A model generated the notes under the pieces. That model saw only the letters and a list, made by a program, of their open reading frames with translations. It searched no databases and was not told the origin of the DNA. A stretch of 64,000 nucleotides of DNA from Acidobacteriaceae bacterium. GTDB lineage: Bacteria > Acidobacteriota > Terriglobia > Terriglobales > Acidobacteriaceae. The DNA lies in contig PMAT01000090.1 of the NCBI GenBank assembly GCA_003152695.1, positions 55,048 to 119,047 of the forward strand. The letters are read 5' to 3'. The translations under genes and the position numbers were made by a program. Below are positions 43,141 to 50,905 of this stretch, piece after piece. The stretch's first letter is position 1. Every line of letters begins with the position of its first letter.

Positions 43141-43587
43141 ATTCAGGAACTCCTGATTGCGGTTAGGAAGTCTGCCAGCAAACCGTACGCTGTGGCCTCC
43201 AGCCCGGGGCGTTGCAGAGTTTGTAGGTCCGGATACAGGTGTTCTCCAGGCTGAGGTGGCTGTACCCGTTATTGTAAATGCCCGTGGCGGTCCCGGAGGC
43301 GCTAATCAGGGGACAGGCGGCTACAAATTCCCCGCGAATTTCCGAGCCGGTTGCGCGCCGCCTGCATCCATTCTTCCTGGACAGGCGCCCGCTGCCCAGG
43401 CCGAGGGAAACCCTGGCTCGAGGTGGTCGAACGTCAGTTATAATTCCGAGTTAGGCTGATTCCCTGATGCTCACCTTGGTCGAGCGCCGTAGCGTTGGTT
43501 TTCGGAGAGAGCGTCTTCGGTATTCTGCACGTCCGGTCCAACAGCGTAACAAGGTGTGCCACTCCGATTCTTTGAAGGAGCGCCAGT
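43141..43587. other. Divergent intergenic region, no gene recognised
   Basis: This 447-bp spacer lies between the PLP-enzyme gene and ilvE. ORFs such as 43157-43459 have no motif and poor coding character. A TATAAT at 43440-43445 could be the -10 box for ilvE, giving a leader of about 140 nt, but no good -35 is seen. Confidence 0.5.
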
Positions 43588-44532
43588 ATGGCTATCAAAG
43601 CAAGTGACTACGTGTGGCATAATGGGCAACTGGTCCCCTGGGATGACGCCAAGATCCACGTGATGGCCCATGTGATCAACTACGGCTCATCGGTGTTTGA
43701 AGGAATTCGCTGCTATCAGAATGGCAAGGGCCCCGCCATCTTCCGCCTGCGGGACCACATGTTGCGCCTGCTCCAGTCCTGCAAAATCTACCGTATTGAA
43801 TTGGACTACACCCTTGACGATCTGTGCCAGGCAGCGGTGGATCTCGTCGCCGCCAACAAAGTGTCGCCGTGCTATGTCCGGCCGATCGTGCTGCGCGGAT
43901 ACGGCCAGGTCGGCGTCAACCCGTTCAACTCGCCTACCGAGGTTTACGTCGCCAATTACGAGTGGGGCAAGTATCTCGGCAGCGCTGACAGCGACGACGG
44001 TGTCGACGTTTGCGTTTCCTCGTGGACGAGGCTCGCGCCCAACACTATGCCGACCATGGCCAAAGCCGGCGCCAATTACATGAATTCGCAACTCATCAAG
44101 ATGGAAGCCATCGTAAACGGCTACAGCGAGGGCATTGCACTCGACGTCAACGGTTATGTCAGCGAGGGCTCGGGCGAGAACATCTTCGTGGTGCACAAAG
44201 ACCGTCTCTACACGCCGCCGTTGGGCAACAGCGTTCTACCGGGCATTACCCGCAATTCGGTGCTGCACATCGCGCAGGAGCTGGGAATTCCGGTGATCGA
44301 GCAGATCATTCCCCGCGAGATGCTCTACATCGCAGACGAACTGTTCTTCAGCGGGACCGCCGCTGAGATCACGCCCATCCGCTCGGTAGACAAGATCACT
44401 GTGGGGAAAGGCGTTGCCGGTCCCGTCACCAAGACGGTTCGCAAGGAATTTTATGCCATCGTAAACGGGACCACGGAAGACCGCTTTGGCTGGATGACGC
44501 CGGTCCCGGTGAAGCAGCCGGTCGGCGTGTAG
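43588..44532 (+). CDS. ilvE: Branched-chain amino acid aminotransferase
   Basis: A class IV PLP aminotransferase of 314 residues, with FEGIRCYQNGKGPAIFRLRD, YVRPIVLRGYGQVGVNP, KAGANYMNSQLIKMEA (PLP lysine in AGANYMNSQ context) and the signature EGSGENIFVVHKDRLYTPPL. The enzyme performs the last step of valine, leucine and isoleucine synthesis and the first step of their breakdown. The ATG at 43588 is preceded by GAAGGAG. A strong terminator 20 bp after the stop shows a monocistronic unit. The product length and motifs fit the shorter bacterial group I type. Confidence 0.96.
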   Translation: MAIKASDYVWHNGQLVPWDDAKIHVMAHVINYGSSVFEGIRCYQNGKGPAIFRLRDHMLRLLQSCKIYRIELDYTLDDLCQAAVDLVAANKVSPCYVRPIVLRGYGQVGVNPFNSPTEVYVANYEWGKYLGSADSDDGVDVCVSSWTRLAPNTMPTMAKAGANYMNSQLIKMEAIVNGYSEGIALDVNGYVSEGSGENIFVVHKDRLYTPPLGNSVLPGITRNSVLHIAQELGIPVIEQIIPREMLYIADELFFSGTAAEITPIRSVDKITVGKGVAGPVTKTVRKEFYAIVNGTTEDRFGWMTPVPVKQPVGV

Positions 44533-44552
44533 CAACCACAATGTACGCACGC

Positions 44553-44584
44553 AAGAAGGGCGCAATGGATGCGCCCTTCTTTAT
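44553..44584 (+). terminator. Rho-independent terminator after ilvE
   Basis: AAGAAGGGCGCA and TGCGCCCTTCTT are exact inverse complements around a five-base loop, followed by TTATT. The stem carries an A-run on its left, so it may also function in the opposite direction. Confidence 0.9.
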
Positions 44585-44619
44585 TGCCGGTGGTAGCAAG
44601 ACGTGAATGTGTATTAGTT

Positions 44620-44805
44620 GGTGGGAGCCCCCGCATTTTATGCGGGGGAAGGAGCGCTTCAGCGCTCCGGGAAAGAGCTCAACTTCAGTCATGGCGCTTT
44701 AGCGCTGGGACCGAAGAAAGCCAGGGCTAAAGCCCGTTTCAAGATTGACTACTTTTCCGCTGGACTGAAGTCCAACTCCCCCTGCTGAAGCAGGGGGCTC
44801 CCACC
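44620..44805. repeat. Hairpin-cluster palindromic element bounded by GGTGGGAGCCCCC
   Basis: GGTGGGAGCCCCC at the left and GGGGGCTCCCACC at the right are exact inverse complements, 160 bp apart. Between them there are five or more small hairpins with similar loops: GGAGCGCTTCAGCGCTCC, GGCGCTTTAGCGCT, GGGCTAAAGCCC, GGACTGAAGTCC and CCCTGCTGAAGCAGGG. It looks like a dispersed REP-like element rather than a gene. Confidence 0.8.
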
Positions 44806-44814
44806 AGAAGCTCA

Positions 44815-45285
44815 TTATTTCTGCTGGATTGACTCCAGGTAGGTCGTCAGGTTGTGGATCCGCATCTGCGCTTGCGCCGTGTCATGCCGGCCCAGCGCAA
44901 GAAATACGGGACCCCAGACTGGCATTTCCTTGTTGCCATGCGCGGCGGTGAGGTTGTCGCCTTTGATGACCTCCGCGATATGCGAATCCGGAAATTTTCC
45001 GCCATTCTTCACCGCGAGTAGGGTCAAATCGGTTGCCCGCGTCTTCAATGCCGGAGCCGCGGGTCCGTTTCCCATGTCGTCTTTGCCATGACACGACGCA
45101 CAGTAGGCGATATACATGTCTTTGCCAGAGCTAGGATTGGTGTAGGGCGCGGGTAACTTTTTGATCTGGGACGGGCCCGACTGCGAAGTCGCGGGCGAGG
45201 TCGCGATTGGACTAGTTTGCGCCGCGAGCGACACCGAAATTGCCAGCACCAGGATCGTTCCCAGGCACGCTATACGTGAGCGCAT
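44815..45285 (-). CDS. Monohaem c-type cytochrome
   Basis: The 156-residue protein has an N-terminal signal peptide (LGTILVLAISVSLAAQ) and one haem-binding CASCH motif near residue 64, with a later HGNKEMPVWG giving the probable methionine ligand. It is a periplasmic electron carrier of the class I type. A proline/serine-rich linker follows the signal. The neighbouring hairpin element lies just after its stop codon. The redox partner is not encoded nearby. Confidence 0.9.
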   Translation of the reverse strand: MRSRIACLGTILVLAISVSLAAQTSPIATSPATSQSGPSQIKKLPAPYTNPSSGKDMYIAYCASCHGKDDMGNGPAAPALKTRATDLTLLAVKNGGKFPDSHIAEVIKGDNLTAAHGNKEMPVWGPVFLALGRHDTAQAQMRIHNLTTYLESIQQK

Positions 45286-45446
45286 AAGAACCTGCCTTCC
45301 ACTTCTATGATGGCTTACTACTATGCCCCATTATGTCTCGTGCGGTTGACCGGGGGCAGCGACCCGCATCACAGGTGCGGGTAACTCACGACATCTCGTT
45401 CCCAATTTGGAACCCGGCGACCGCAGGCTGGCCCGATCGAATTTCT

Positions 45447-46133
45447 CTAGAACTCCATCGTCTTCAGTTCCGGGCTAACGATAAGCGGAGCCTCAGTCGC
45501 GCGCTGCACGTCGTCCGCCGTGAGACCGGGCGCGATCTCCTCCAGAACCAGACCGCTCTGCGTCACCCGCATATACGCCATCTCGGTGACGATGGTGTTG
45601 ACCACACGTAGTCCGGTGATCGGCAATATGCACCGCTTCAAGATTTTTGGCGCGCCGCTCTTGGTGGTGTGCTCCATGGCCACGATCACGCGCCTGGCGC
45701 TGGCCACCAGGTCCATCGCTCCGCCCATGCCTTTCACCATTTTGCCCGGAATCATCCAGTTGGCCAGATTGCCCTCTTCATCCACTTCCATGGCGCCGAG
45801 CACGCTCAGGTCAATGTGGCCGCCGCGGATCATGGCAAACGATTCGGCGCTGGAGAAGAAAGCCGTACCCGGAATTTCCGTCACCGTCTCTTTGCCCGCG
45901 TTGATCAGGTCGCCGTCTTCGTCGCCCGCCAGCGGATACGGCCCGACGCCCAGCATGCCATTCTCGCTTTGCAAAATAACTTCCATGCCGGGAGGCACGC
46001 AGTTGGCCACCAGGGTGGGCATTCCAATTCCGAGATTGACGTAGAAGCCATCGCGTAACTCGCGGGCCACCCGCTTCACGATGAGATCGCGCTTTTCGGT
46101 GTCTTTCTGCTTAACAGCTTTTTCGTCCGGCAT
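45447..46133 (-). CDS. scoB: 3-oxoacid CoA-transferase, subunit B
   Basis: The 228 residues contain the [10 protein letters not shown] motif, whose glutamate carries the CoA thioester intermediate, and the family signatures [16 protein letters not shown] and [20 protein letters not shown]. The subunit pairs with the product of the upstream scoA gene, 27 bp away, to move CoA between succinyl-CoA and an oxoacid such as acetoacetate. Both genes are on the minus strand and probably form a two-gene operon. A lysine/glutamate-rich N-terminus precedes the fold. The exact acid substrate is not defined by sequence. Confidence 0.93.
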   Translation of the reverse strand: MPDEKAVKQKDTEKRDLIVKRVARELRDGFYVNLGIGMPTLVANCVPPGMEVILQSENGMLGVGPYPLAGDEDGDLINAGKETVTEIPGTAFFSSAESFAMIRGGHIDLSVLGAMEVDEEGNLANWMIPGKMVKGMGGAMDLVASARRVIVAMEHTTKSGAPKILKRCILPITGLRVVNTIVTEMAYMRVTQSGLVLEEIAPGLTADDVQRATEAPLIVSPELKTMEF

Positions 46134-46160
46134 AGATTCTCCTGCCTCGCCTTTTGCAAA

Positions 46161-46862
46161 TCACGCCTTGCGCAACGTTCGCCGCTCGATGCGTTTTTCG
46201 TAGTCGGTCCCCTGGAAGATGCGCTGCACGTAAACGCTGGGTGTGTGCACCTGGTCCGGTTCAATTTCTCCGGGCTCGACCAGGTGCTCGACCTCGACGA
46301 TCGTTACCTTGGCCGCGGTTGCCATCATGGGATTGAAGTTTTGCGCCGTCTTGCGGTACACCAGATTGCCCCAACGGTCGCCCTTCCAGGCTTTGATGAG
46401 CGCGAAGTCCGCTTTCAAGGCCAGCTCCAGCACATACGGCCGGCCATCGAACTCGCGCGTGTCTTTGCCCTCGGCAACTACCGTCCCGAATCCCGTAGGG
46501 GTGTAGAAGGCGGGAATTCCCGCTCCGCCAGCGCGAATGCGTTCGGCGAAGGTGCCCTGCGGAATGAGTTCCAGATCGATGCGGCCGGTCAGCACCATCT
46601 CTTCCAGCAGGCGGTTTTCGCCGACGTAGCTTCCCTTGTGCGACTTGATCTGGCCGGCCGCCAGCATGAACCCGAGTCCAAAGTCATCGATTCCCACGTT
46701 GTTGCTGATGGTGTGCAGGTCCTTCACGCCTTTTTTCACCAGCGCACGGATCAGGTTCTCGGGGATGCCGCACAGCCCAAATCCCCCGATCATCAGCGTG
46801 TCGCCATCTTTAATGTCGTGAATGGCCTCGTCTGCGTTCGCCACTACTTTGTGCATTGCCAT
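46161..46862 (-). CDS. scoA: 3-oxoacid CoA-transferase, subunit A
   Basis: The 233 residues contain GDTLMIGGFGLCGIPENLI, the glycine-rich loop of subunit A of succinyl-CoA:3-oxoacid CoA-transferases, and YVGENRLLEEMVLTG with ARIRAGGAGIPAFYTPTGFG. It forms a heterotetramer with subunit B. It lies first in the minus-strand pair. The start ATG at 46862 is consistent with the family. No beta-oxidation or thiolase gene is seen nearby, so the pathway context is open. Confidence 0.94.
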   Translation of the reverse strand: MAMHKVVANADEAIHDIKDGDTLMIGGFGLCGIPENLIRALVKKGVKDLHTISNNVGIDDFGLGFMLAAGQIKSHKGSYVGENRLLEEMVLTGRIDLELIPQGTFAERIRAGGAGIPAFYTPTGFGTVVAEGKDTREFDGRPYVLELALKADFALIKAWKGDRWGNLVYRKTAQNFNPMMATAAKVTIVEVEHLVEPGEIEPDQVHTPSVYVQRIFQGTDYEKRIERRTLRKA

Positions 46863-46952
46863 AATGGATTCTCAAGGACTGACGATTTTACGCGCCGCGC
46901 TCGTGACCTGCAATTCGGGCCCTGGGGGATCTGCTTGCATGTGCACTTACGC

Positions 46953-47579
46953 TCATTGAACCTTCCACGATTTGATGGTTAGTGTGGTATCAACCTTGCT
47001 GGAGTGGACAGGCTTGAAATACACGTACTTCACTGGGCCAACTCCCCGCGCATATGTTGTGAGGGATGCGATGTCGTTCGCTTCGTCAACTTCCCGCACA
47101 ATAGCGCAGTCGTCAAACGTGTGCTCTCCGACTGAACAGGCTTTTCCGGCGGAGATTACTTTTAAGGTGTCCGACTCGGAATTGGCTCGGAGGCTATGAG
47201 ACGTTGATCTCCATTGTTGTCCCTCGTGGAGGGGATTTTTCAGGACAAACCTGTCGGTATTATCTTCCAGAATGCCACCCTCCACCTCGGCGAGGTTCAG
47301 AGGCTCGTCACCTTCGGGGGGTGTCAGCCACAGGTGGTAGACCGGAACCCCATGAACGAGTTCTCTTTGTGTAACACTCCATTTAATGCTAGAGGCAGCG
47401 TTTGTAGAAGACCTGACAGATATGTACTGCCACTGATTACCGACGGATAAGGGAAAATAAGAGCTTCCGTTCTTGGTGTTGGATGGCTGAGTTTGCGACA
47501 ATGCTGTACCGGCAATACAACCGAGAAGAACAATGATCGCAATACACTGGCTGGAAAATATATTGCTAATTTTCGTCAT
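46953..47579 (-). CDS. Secreted hypothetical protein
   Basis: The 208-residue protein has a signal peptide (CIAIIVLLGCIAGTALS) and a mature part that begins SSYFPLSVGNQWQYISV, a pattern of small secreted proteins in which FPLxxGNxW recurs. It is beta-rich, with a KACSVGEHTFDDCAIV pair of cysteines that may form a disulfide. Base composition is lower in GC than neighbours, which may indicate horizontal acquisition. It stands alone next to the aromatic operon. Function is unknown. Confidence 0.7.
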   Translation of the reverse strand: MTKISNIFSSQCIAIIVLLGCIAGTALSQTQPSNTKNGSSYFPLSVGNQWQYISVRSSTNAASSIKWSVTQRELVHGVPVYHLWLTPPEGDEPLNLAEVEGGILEDNTDRFVLKNPLHEGQQWRSTSHSLRANSESDTLKVISAGKACSVGEHTFDDCAIVREVDEANDIASLTTYARGVGPVKYVYFKPVHSSKVDTTLTIKSWKVQ

Positions 47580-47630
47580 AGGTGCCGAACCAACCGAATT
47601 ATTTTCGGCGCTAGGGTGCTCAACTGATCC

Positions 47631-48488
47631 CTAGCCCCTGCCTTCCCCAAACTTGTTGCCGCTCTCGAACATCTCGCGCAGCCCCGGCCCGCGCAGGTTC
47701 TCGCGCAGGTGCGCCAATTGCTGCTCGAAGCGAAGCAGTGCTTCCTCGATGTTCTGGCTGTTGGTTAACGCGATGTCGCGCCACATCGAGTAAGGGCTAC
47801 TCGCAATCCGCGTCATCTCCCGCAAAGCCCGGCCACCGATTTCCCTGATCGCTTCGTCGTCTCCCAGTTCATCGCGCAGGGTCGAAGCCAGCGCTGTCGC
47901 GATCATCTGCGGCAGGTGACTAATCCATGCGCACAGGCGGTCGTGCCGCTCCGGATCCAGCGCAACCACCTTTGCGCCTACCGATTTCAGCAACTCAATG
48001 TACTCTCGCTGCCGTTCCGTGTACTGCTGTTCGGCATTGATTGGCGTGATCAGCCATACCGCATCGCGAAACAGATCGGCATCCGCGTTCTCGATGCCGC
48101 CGTGTTCCTTGCCTGCCATGGGATGTCCGGGAAGCACGCGGATTCCCGCCTCCGCGCCGAATATCATGCGCGCGTGTTCCACGAACCGCAGCTTGGTACT
48201 ACCGGTGTCTGTAACCAGCGCGGAGGAGGGAAGTGTGGGAGCCAGCTTTTCGAAGGTGGAAAGTATGCCGCCAATCGGTGTGGCGAGGACCACGACATCG
48301 CAGCCTTGGGTCGCTTGTGTTACGTCAGGGTCTCCGCGATCGATTGCGCCACGGATGACCGCAGCATCCAGCACATCGGGCCGGTCGCAGCCAACTAGAA
48401 CTCCAGGGAATCCTTGCTGGCGAAGGGCAAGCCCAAACGAGCCGCCGATCAAGCCCGTTCCCACGATCGTGATCTGCCGAATTGCCAT
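47631..48488 (-). CDS. tyrA: Prephenate dehydrogenase
   Basis: I start the gene at ATG 48488, which gives MAIRQITIVGTGLIGGSFGL, a Rossmann nucleotide-binding start; the track's extension to 48812 is the overlapping DAHP synthase region. Other motifs are LATPIGGILSTFEKLAP, DTGSTK and GHPMAGKEHGGIENAD, then CAWISHLPQMIATALAS. The enzyme oxidatively decarboxylates prephenate to 4-hydroxyphenylpyruvate for tyrosine. At 285 residues it lacks an ACT or a chorismate mutase domain; the latter is encoded separately two genes upstream. The gene is last in the aromatic operon. Confidence 0.93.
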   Translation of the reverse strand: MAIRQITIVGTGLIGGSFGLALRQQGFPGVLVGCDRPDVLDAAVIRGAIDRGDPDVTQATQGCDVVVLATPIGGILSTFEKLAPTLPSSALVTDTGSTKLRFVEHARMIFGAEAGIRVLPGHPMAGKEHGGIENADADLFRDAVWLITPINAEQQYTERQREYIELLKSVGAKVVALDPERHDRLCAWISHLPQMIATALASTLRDELGDDEAIREIGGRALREMTRIASSPYSMWRDIALTNSQNIEEALLRFEQQLAHLRENLRGPGLREMFESGNKFGEGRG

Positions 48489-48496
48489 GGCCCGAC

Positions 48497-49516
48497 CTAC
48501 CCTATCGTCCGCCCTACCGCCGGAGCAATCATCCGCAACTGCTCCATCAGTTCGGAAAACTGTTGCGGATACAGCGACTGCGCGCCATCCGACAGCGCCT
48601 CGTCGGGTGACGGATGCACCTCGATCAGCAAGGCATCGGCCCCGGCGGCCACTGAGGCGCACGCCATGGGCGCAACTTTGTCGCGCAATCCGGTCCCATG
48701 CGAAGGGTCGGAGGTGATCGGCAAGTGCGATAACTTGTGCACAATGGGAATCGCCGATATGTCGAGCGTGTTGCGGGTGTAGGTCTCGAAGGTGCGAATG
48801 CCGCGTTCGCACAGGATGACCTGGTAGTTGCCCCCGGACAGGATGTACTCGGCCGAGAGCAGCATCTCCTCGATGGTGGCCGCGATGCCGCGCTTCAGCA
48901 GTACCGGTTTGCGTGCTTTGCCCAATTCGCGCAGCAGGTTGAAGTTCTGCATGTTGCGCGCGCCAACCTGGAAGATGTCAATGTAAGGCAGCATGAGTTC
49001 GATCTGCGAGATCTCCATGACCTCGCTGATGACCGCCATGCCGTAGCGATCGCCGCCTTCGCGCAGCAACTTCAAGGCCTCAAGTCCGAGTCCCTGAAAA
49101 CTGTACGGCGAGCTGCGCGGCTTGAAGGCACCGCCACGCAGGACCTTGGCGCCGGACTTGCCCACCGCCTCGGCCGCAGCAAACAATTGCTCCTGCGATT
49201 CCACTGAGCAGGGGCCGGCCATGACAACCACTTCTTTGCCGCCGATCTCGGTCCCGTTGGGAAGCTTGACGACGGTATCGTGCTCATGGAACTGGCGCCC
49301 TGCGAGCTTGTAGGGAGCGCTGATACGGTGCACGCGCTCCACGCCTGCCAGCACCTCGAGGTCACGCGTGTCAAAGTCGATACGCTTGCCCACCGCGGCA
49401 AGCACACTCTGCCGCGCACCGGTAGTGCGATGCACAGCAAAGCCCATCCTCATCAGGTGATCGGTCACCCGCTGGATCTGGTCTTCGCTGGCATGTTCCA
49501 ACATCGCAACAATCAT
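48497..49516 (-). CDS. aroF: DAHP synthase, type I-beta with regulatory N-terminus
   Basis: The 339-residue protein has a ferredoxin-like N-terminal domain of about 90 residues (MIVAMLEHASEDQIQRVTDH, then a RTTGARQSVLAAVG turn) and a catalytic barrel with VVMAGPCSVESQEQ, GAFKPRSSPYSFQGLG, and DPSHGTG. It condenses phosphoenolpyruvate and erythrose-4-phosphate in the first step of the shikimate pathway. The N-terminal domain is the feedback-control type found in Thermotoga-like enzymes. It lies 8 bp before tyrA and about 90 bp after the chorismate mutase gene, separated by a heptamer array. Confidence 0.95.
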   Translation of the reverse strand: MIVAMLEHASEDQIQRVTDHLMRMGFAVHRTTGARQSVLAAVGKRIDFDTRDLEVLAGVERVHRISAPYKLAGRQFHEHDTVVKLPNGTEIGGKEVVVMAGPCSVESQEQLFAAAEAVGKSGAKVLRGGAFKPRSSPYSFQGLGLEALKLLREGGDRYGMAVISEVMEISQIELMLPYIDIFQVGARNMQNFNLLRELGKARKPVLLKRGIAATIEEMLLSAEYILSGGNYQVILCERGIRTFETYTRNTLDISAIPIVHKLSHLPITSDPSHGTGLRDKVAPMACASVAAGADALLIEVHPSPDEALSDGAQSLYPQQFSELMEQLRMIAPAVGRTIG

Positions 49517-49519
49517 GAA

Positions 49520-49617
49520 TTAGCCTTTAGCACTTAGCATTTAGCCTTTAGCAATCTGAACTAAATTGTCACCGTTCACGAGGTTTCAAAACTAACCACT
49601 AGCCACTAATCATTCTC
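49520..49617. repeat. Two 7-bp tandem arrays between chorismate mutase and aroF
   Basis: At 49520-49554 five heptamers follow: TTAGCCT, TTAGCAC, TTAGCAT, TTAGCCT, TTAGCAA. At 49590-49617 four more are seen: AACTAAC, CACTAGC, CACTAAT, CATTCTC. The second array includes the stop codon of the chorismate mutase gene. Confidence 0.75.
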
Positions 49618-49890
49618 CGCTTCGGGAGCCATCTCTTCGCGCTGAATCTGCCGCATCACATCCACCAGGCGCTCGTACACCTGGCGCAGTTGCACGTCGG
49701 ACAAGGGCCCCGCGTTGGCGCGCGCGATGTTCTGGAAAATGATCCGCTCGCGGTCCGGCTCATAAATGGGCATGGCTGAGTCGCGCTTGAGCCTGCCGAT
49801 TTCGTGCGCGCATTGGGCCCGCTCGTTCATCAGCCGCACCAGTTGGCGGTCAAGATCGTCGATCTTCTGGCGCCAATCCTCGATGTCCAT
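49606..49890 (-). CDS. Chorismate mutase, AroQ type
   Basis: A helical 94-residue protein starting at ATG 49890: IEDWRQKIDDLDRQLVRLMN carries the typical DxxI/L spacing of AroQ, and HEIGRLKRDSAMPIYEPDRE contains the conserved lysine/arginine substrate contacts. It converts chorismate to prephenate and feeds tyrA. The track start (49926) would add twelve residues of the spacer; ATG 49890 gives the family's usual start. It lies in the operon between trpA and aroF, an arrangement joining the tyrosine branch to tryptophan genes. The last residues (PEAEND) overlap a repeat array. Confidence 0.9.
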   Translation of the reverse strand: MDIEDWRQKIDDLDRQLVRLMNERAQCAHEIGRLKRDSAMPIYEPDRERIIFQNIARANAGPLSDVQLRQVYERLVDVMRQIQREEMAPEAEND

Positions 49891-49928
49891 GGCCTTTTTG
49901 CCTCGTGATACTGCGCAGTGCCGCAACC

Positions 49929-50711
49929 CTAACTTTTGCCCACGGCCTCCTGCGCTGTTCCGGTCAGGGAAGACAGGAATTCTGACACCGCCGCGGCTTC
50001 CTGCCCAGGATTTTGTTCGATGCGCTGCACAATCGCGCTTCCCACCACAGCCGCGTCGGCGAAACCCCCGACCTCGGCGAATTGTTCGGGAGTCGAAACT
50101 CCAAAGCCGACGGCGATCGGCAACTTGGTGTGAACTCTCAGCCGTTCGACTAACGAGCGCGCGTCACCCGCAAGCTCTTGCCGCGCACCGGTAATGCCGG
50201 TGCGCGAGATCGCATACACGAATCCGCGCGAATGTTTGGCGACATCGCGCAGGCGCTTTTCCGGGCTGGTGGGAGCCGCCAGAAACACGGGTGCGAGTTT
50301 GTGCGCCTTCATAGCGCGCAGATATTCTGCGGCCTCTTCCACTGGAAGGTCGGTGACCAGAGCGCCGTCCACGCCAGCCTCGGCGGCGGCCGCACAAAAC
50401 TTATCCAGCCCAAACTGCAAAATGGGATTGAGGTACGAGAAGATAATCAATCCCGCATTCGACTGCTGCCGCAGTTGCTTTGCGACTTCCAGGACGCCGA
50501 TCAGGTTGGTCCCATGTTGCAGCGCTCGCTCGCTGGCGCGCTGGATCACCGGGCCGTCGGCGACGGGATCGCTGAAGGGCACGCCTAGCTCGATCACATC
50601 TGCGCCCGCGCGAATCGCCGCCAAAGCCACCTCGCGTGATACGTCGAGGGTGGGGTCGCCGCAGGTGATGTAAGCGACCAGCCCCGGCCGTTGCTTGAAG
50701 TGGATTGCCAA
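49929..50711 (-). CDS. trpA: Tryptophan synthase alpha chain
   Basis: The 260 residues form a TIM barrel with VAYITCGDPTLDVS, ELGVPFSDPVADGPVIQRAS (active-site glutamate/aspartate) and GFGVSTPEQFAEVGG. The enzyme cleaves indole-3-glycerol phosphate and passes indole to TrpB through a tunnel. It begins with a short N-terminus, shorter than enteric TrpA. It is separated from trpB by about 190 bp holding a 19-bp tandem repeat array and a dispersed element. The remaining operon is otherwise tightly packed. Motifs and length are normal. Confidence 0.95.
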   Translation of the reverse strand: MAIHFKQRPGLVAYITCGDPTLDVSREVALAAIRAGADVIELGVPFSDPVADGPVIQRASERALQHGTNLIGVLEVAKQLRQQSNAGLIIFSYLNPILQFGLDKFCAAAAEAGVDGALVTDLPVEEAAEYLRAMKAHKLAPVFLAAPTSPEKRLRDVAKHSRGFVYAISRTGITGARQELAGDARSLVERLRVHTKLPIAVGFGVSTPEQFAEVGGFADAAVVGSAIVQRIEQNPGQEAAAVSEFLSSLTGTAQEAVGKS

Positions 50712-50728
50712 ATTGCTCCTAGTTCACT

Positions 50729-50842
50729 CTGTCATTCCTGGTTTGTTCTGTCATCACAAGCCTAAACTGTCACCTTCAGCATCTTCTGTCATTTCTGGCT
50801 TTCTCTGTCACTCTTCGCTTATTTTGTCATCCTGAGCGAAAG
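50729..50842 (-). repeat. Exact-period 19-bp tandem array (six units) between trpB and trpA
   Basis: The units start at 50729, 50748, 50767, 50786, 50805 and 50824. Each begins CTGTCA or TTGTCA, followed by similar but diverged sequence (for example CTGTCATTCCTGGTTTGTT). The period is exactly 19 in all five steps. The last unit merges with the GTCATCCTGAGC element. Confidence 0.85.
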
Positions 50843-50885
50843 CGGCCAGTTGTTGGCCGCCGGAGTCGAAGGACCCCCTATAGCC
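50824..50885. repeat. GTCATCCTGAGC-family dispersed element, second copy
   Basis: TTGTCATCCTGAGCGAAAG and, further on, GGAGTCGAAGGACCCCCTAT repeat words of the 7950-8128 element. A hairpin CGGCCAG/CTGGCCG-like (GCGGCCAGTTGTTGGCCGC) lies in the middle. It sits just upstream of the trpB end. Confidence 0.75.
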
Positions 50886-50905
50886 GCTCGCCGCAAGGTC
50901 TGCCC

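Noticed and set aside
43157-43459. 100-residue ORF upstream of ilvE
   Set aside because: No motif, no ribosome-binding site, and composition of intergenic DNA.
50729-50842. CRISPR array
   Set aside because: The 19-bp units are contiguous and diverged; no spacer/repeat alternation and no cas genes.
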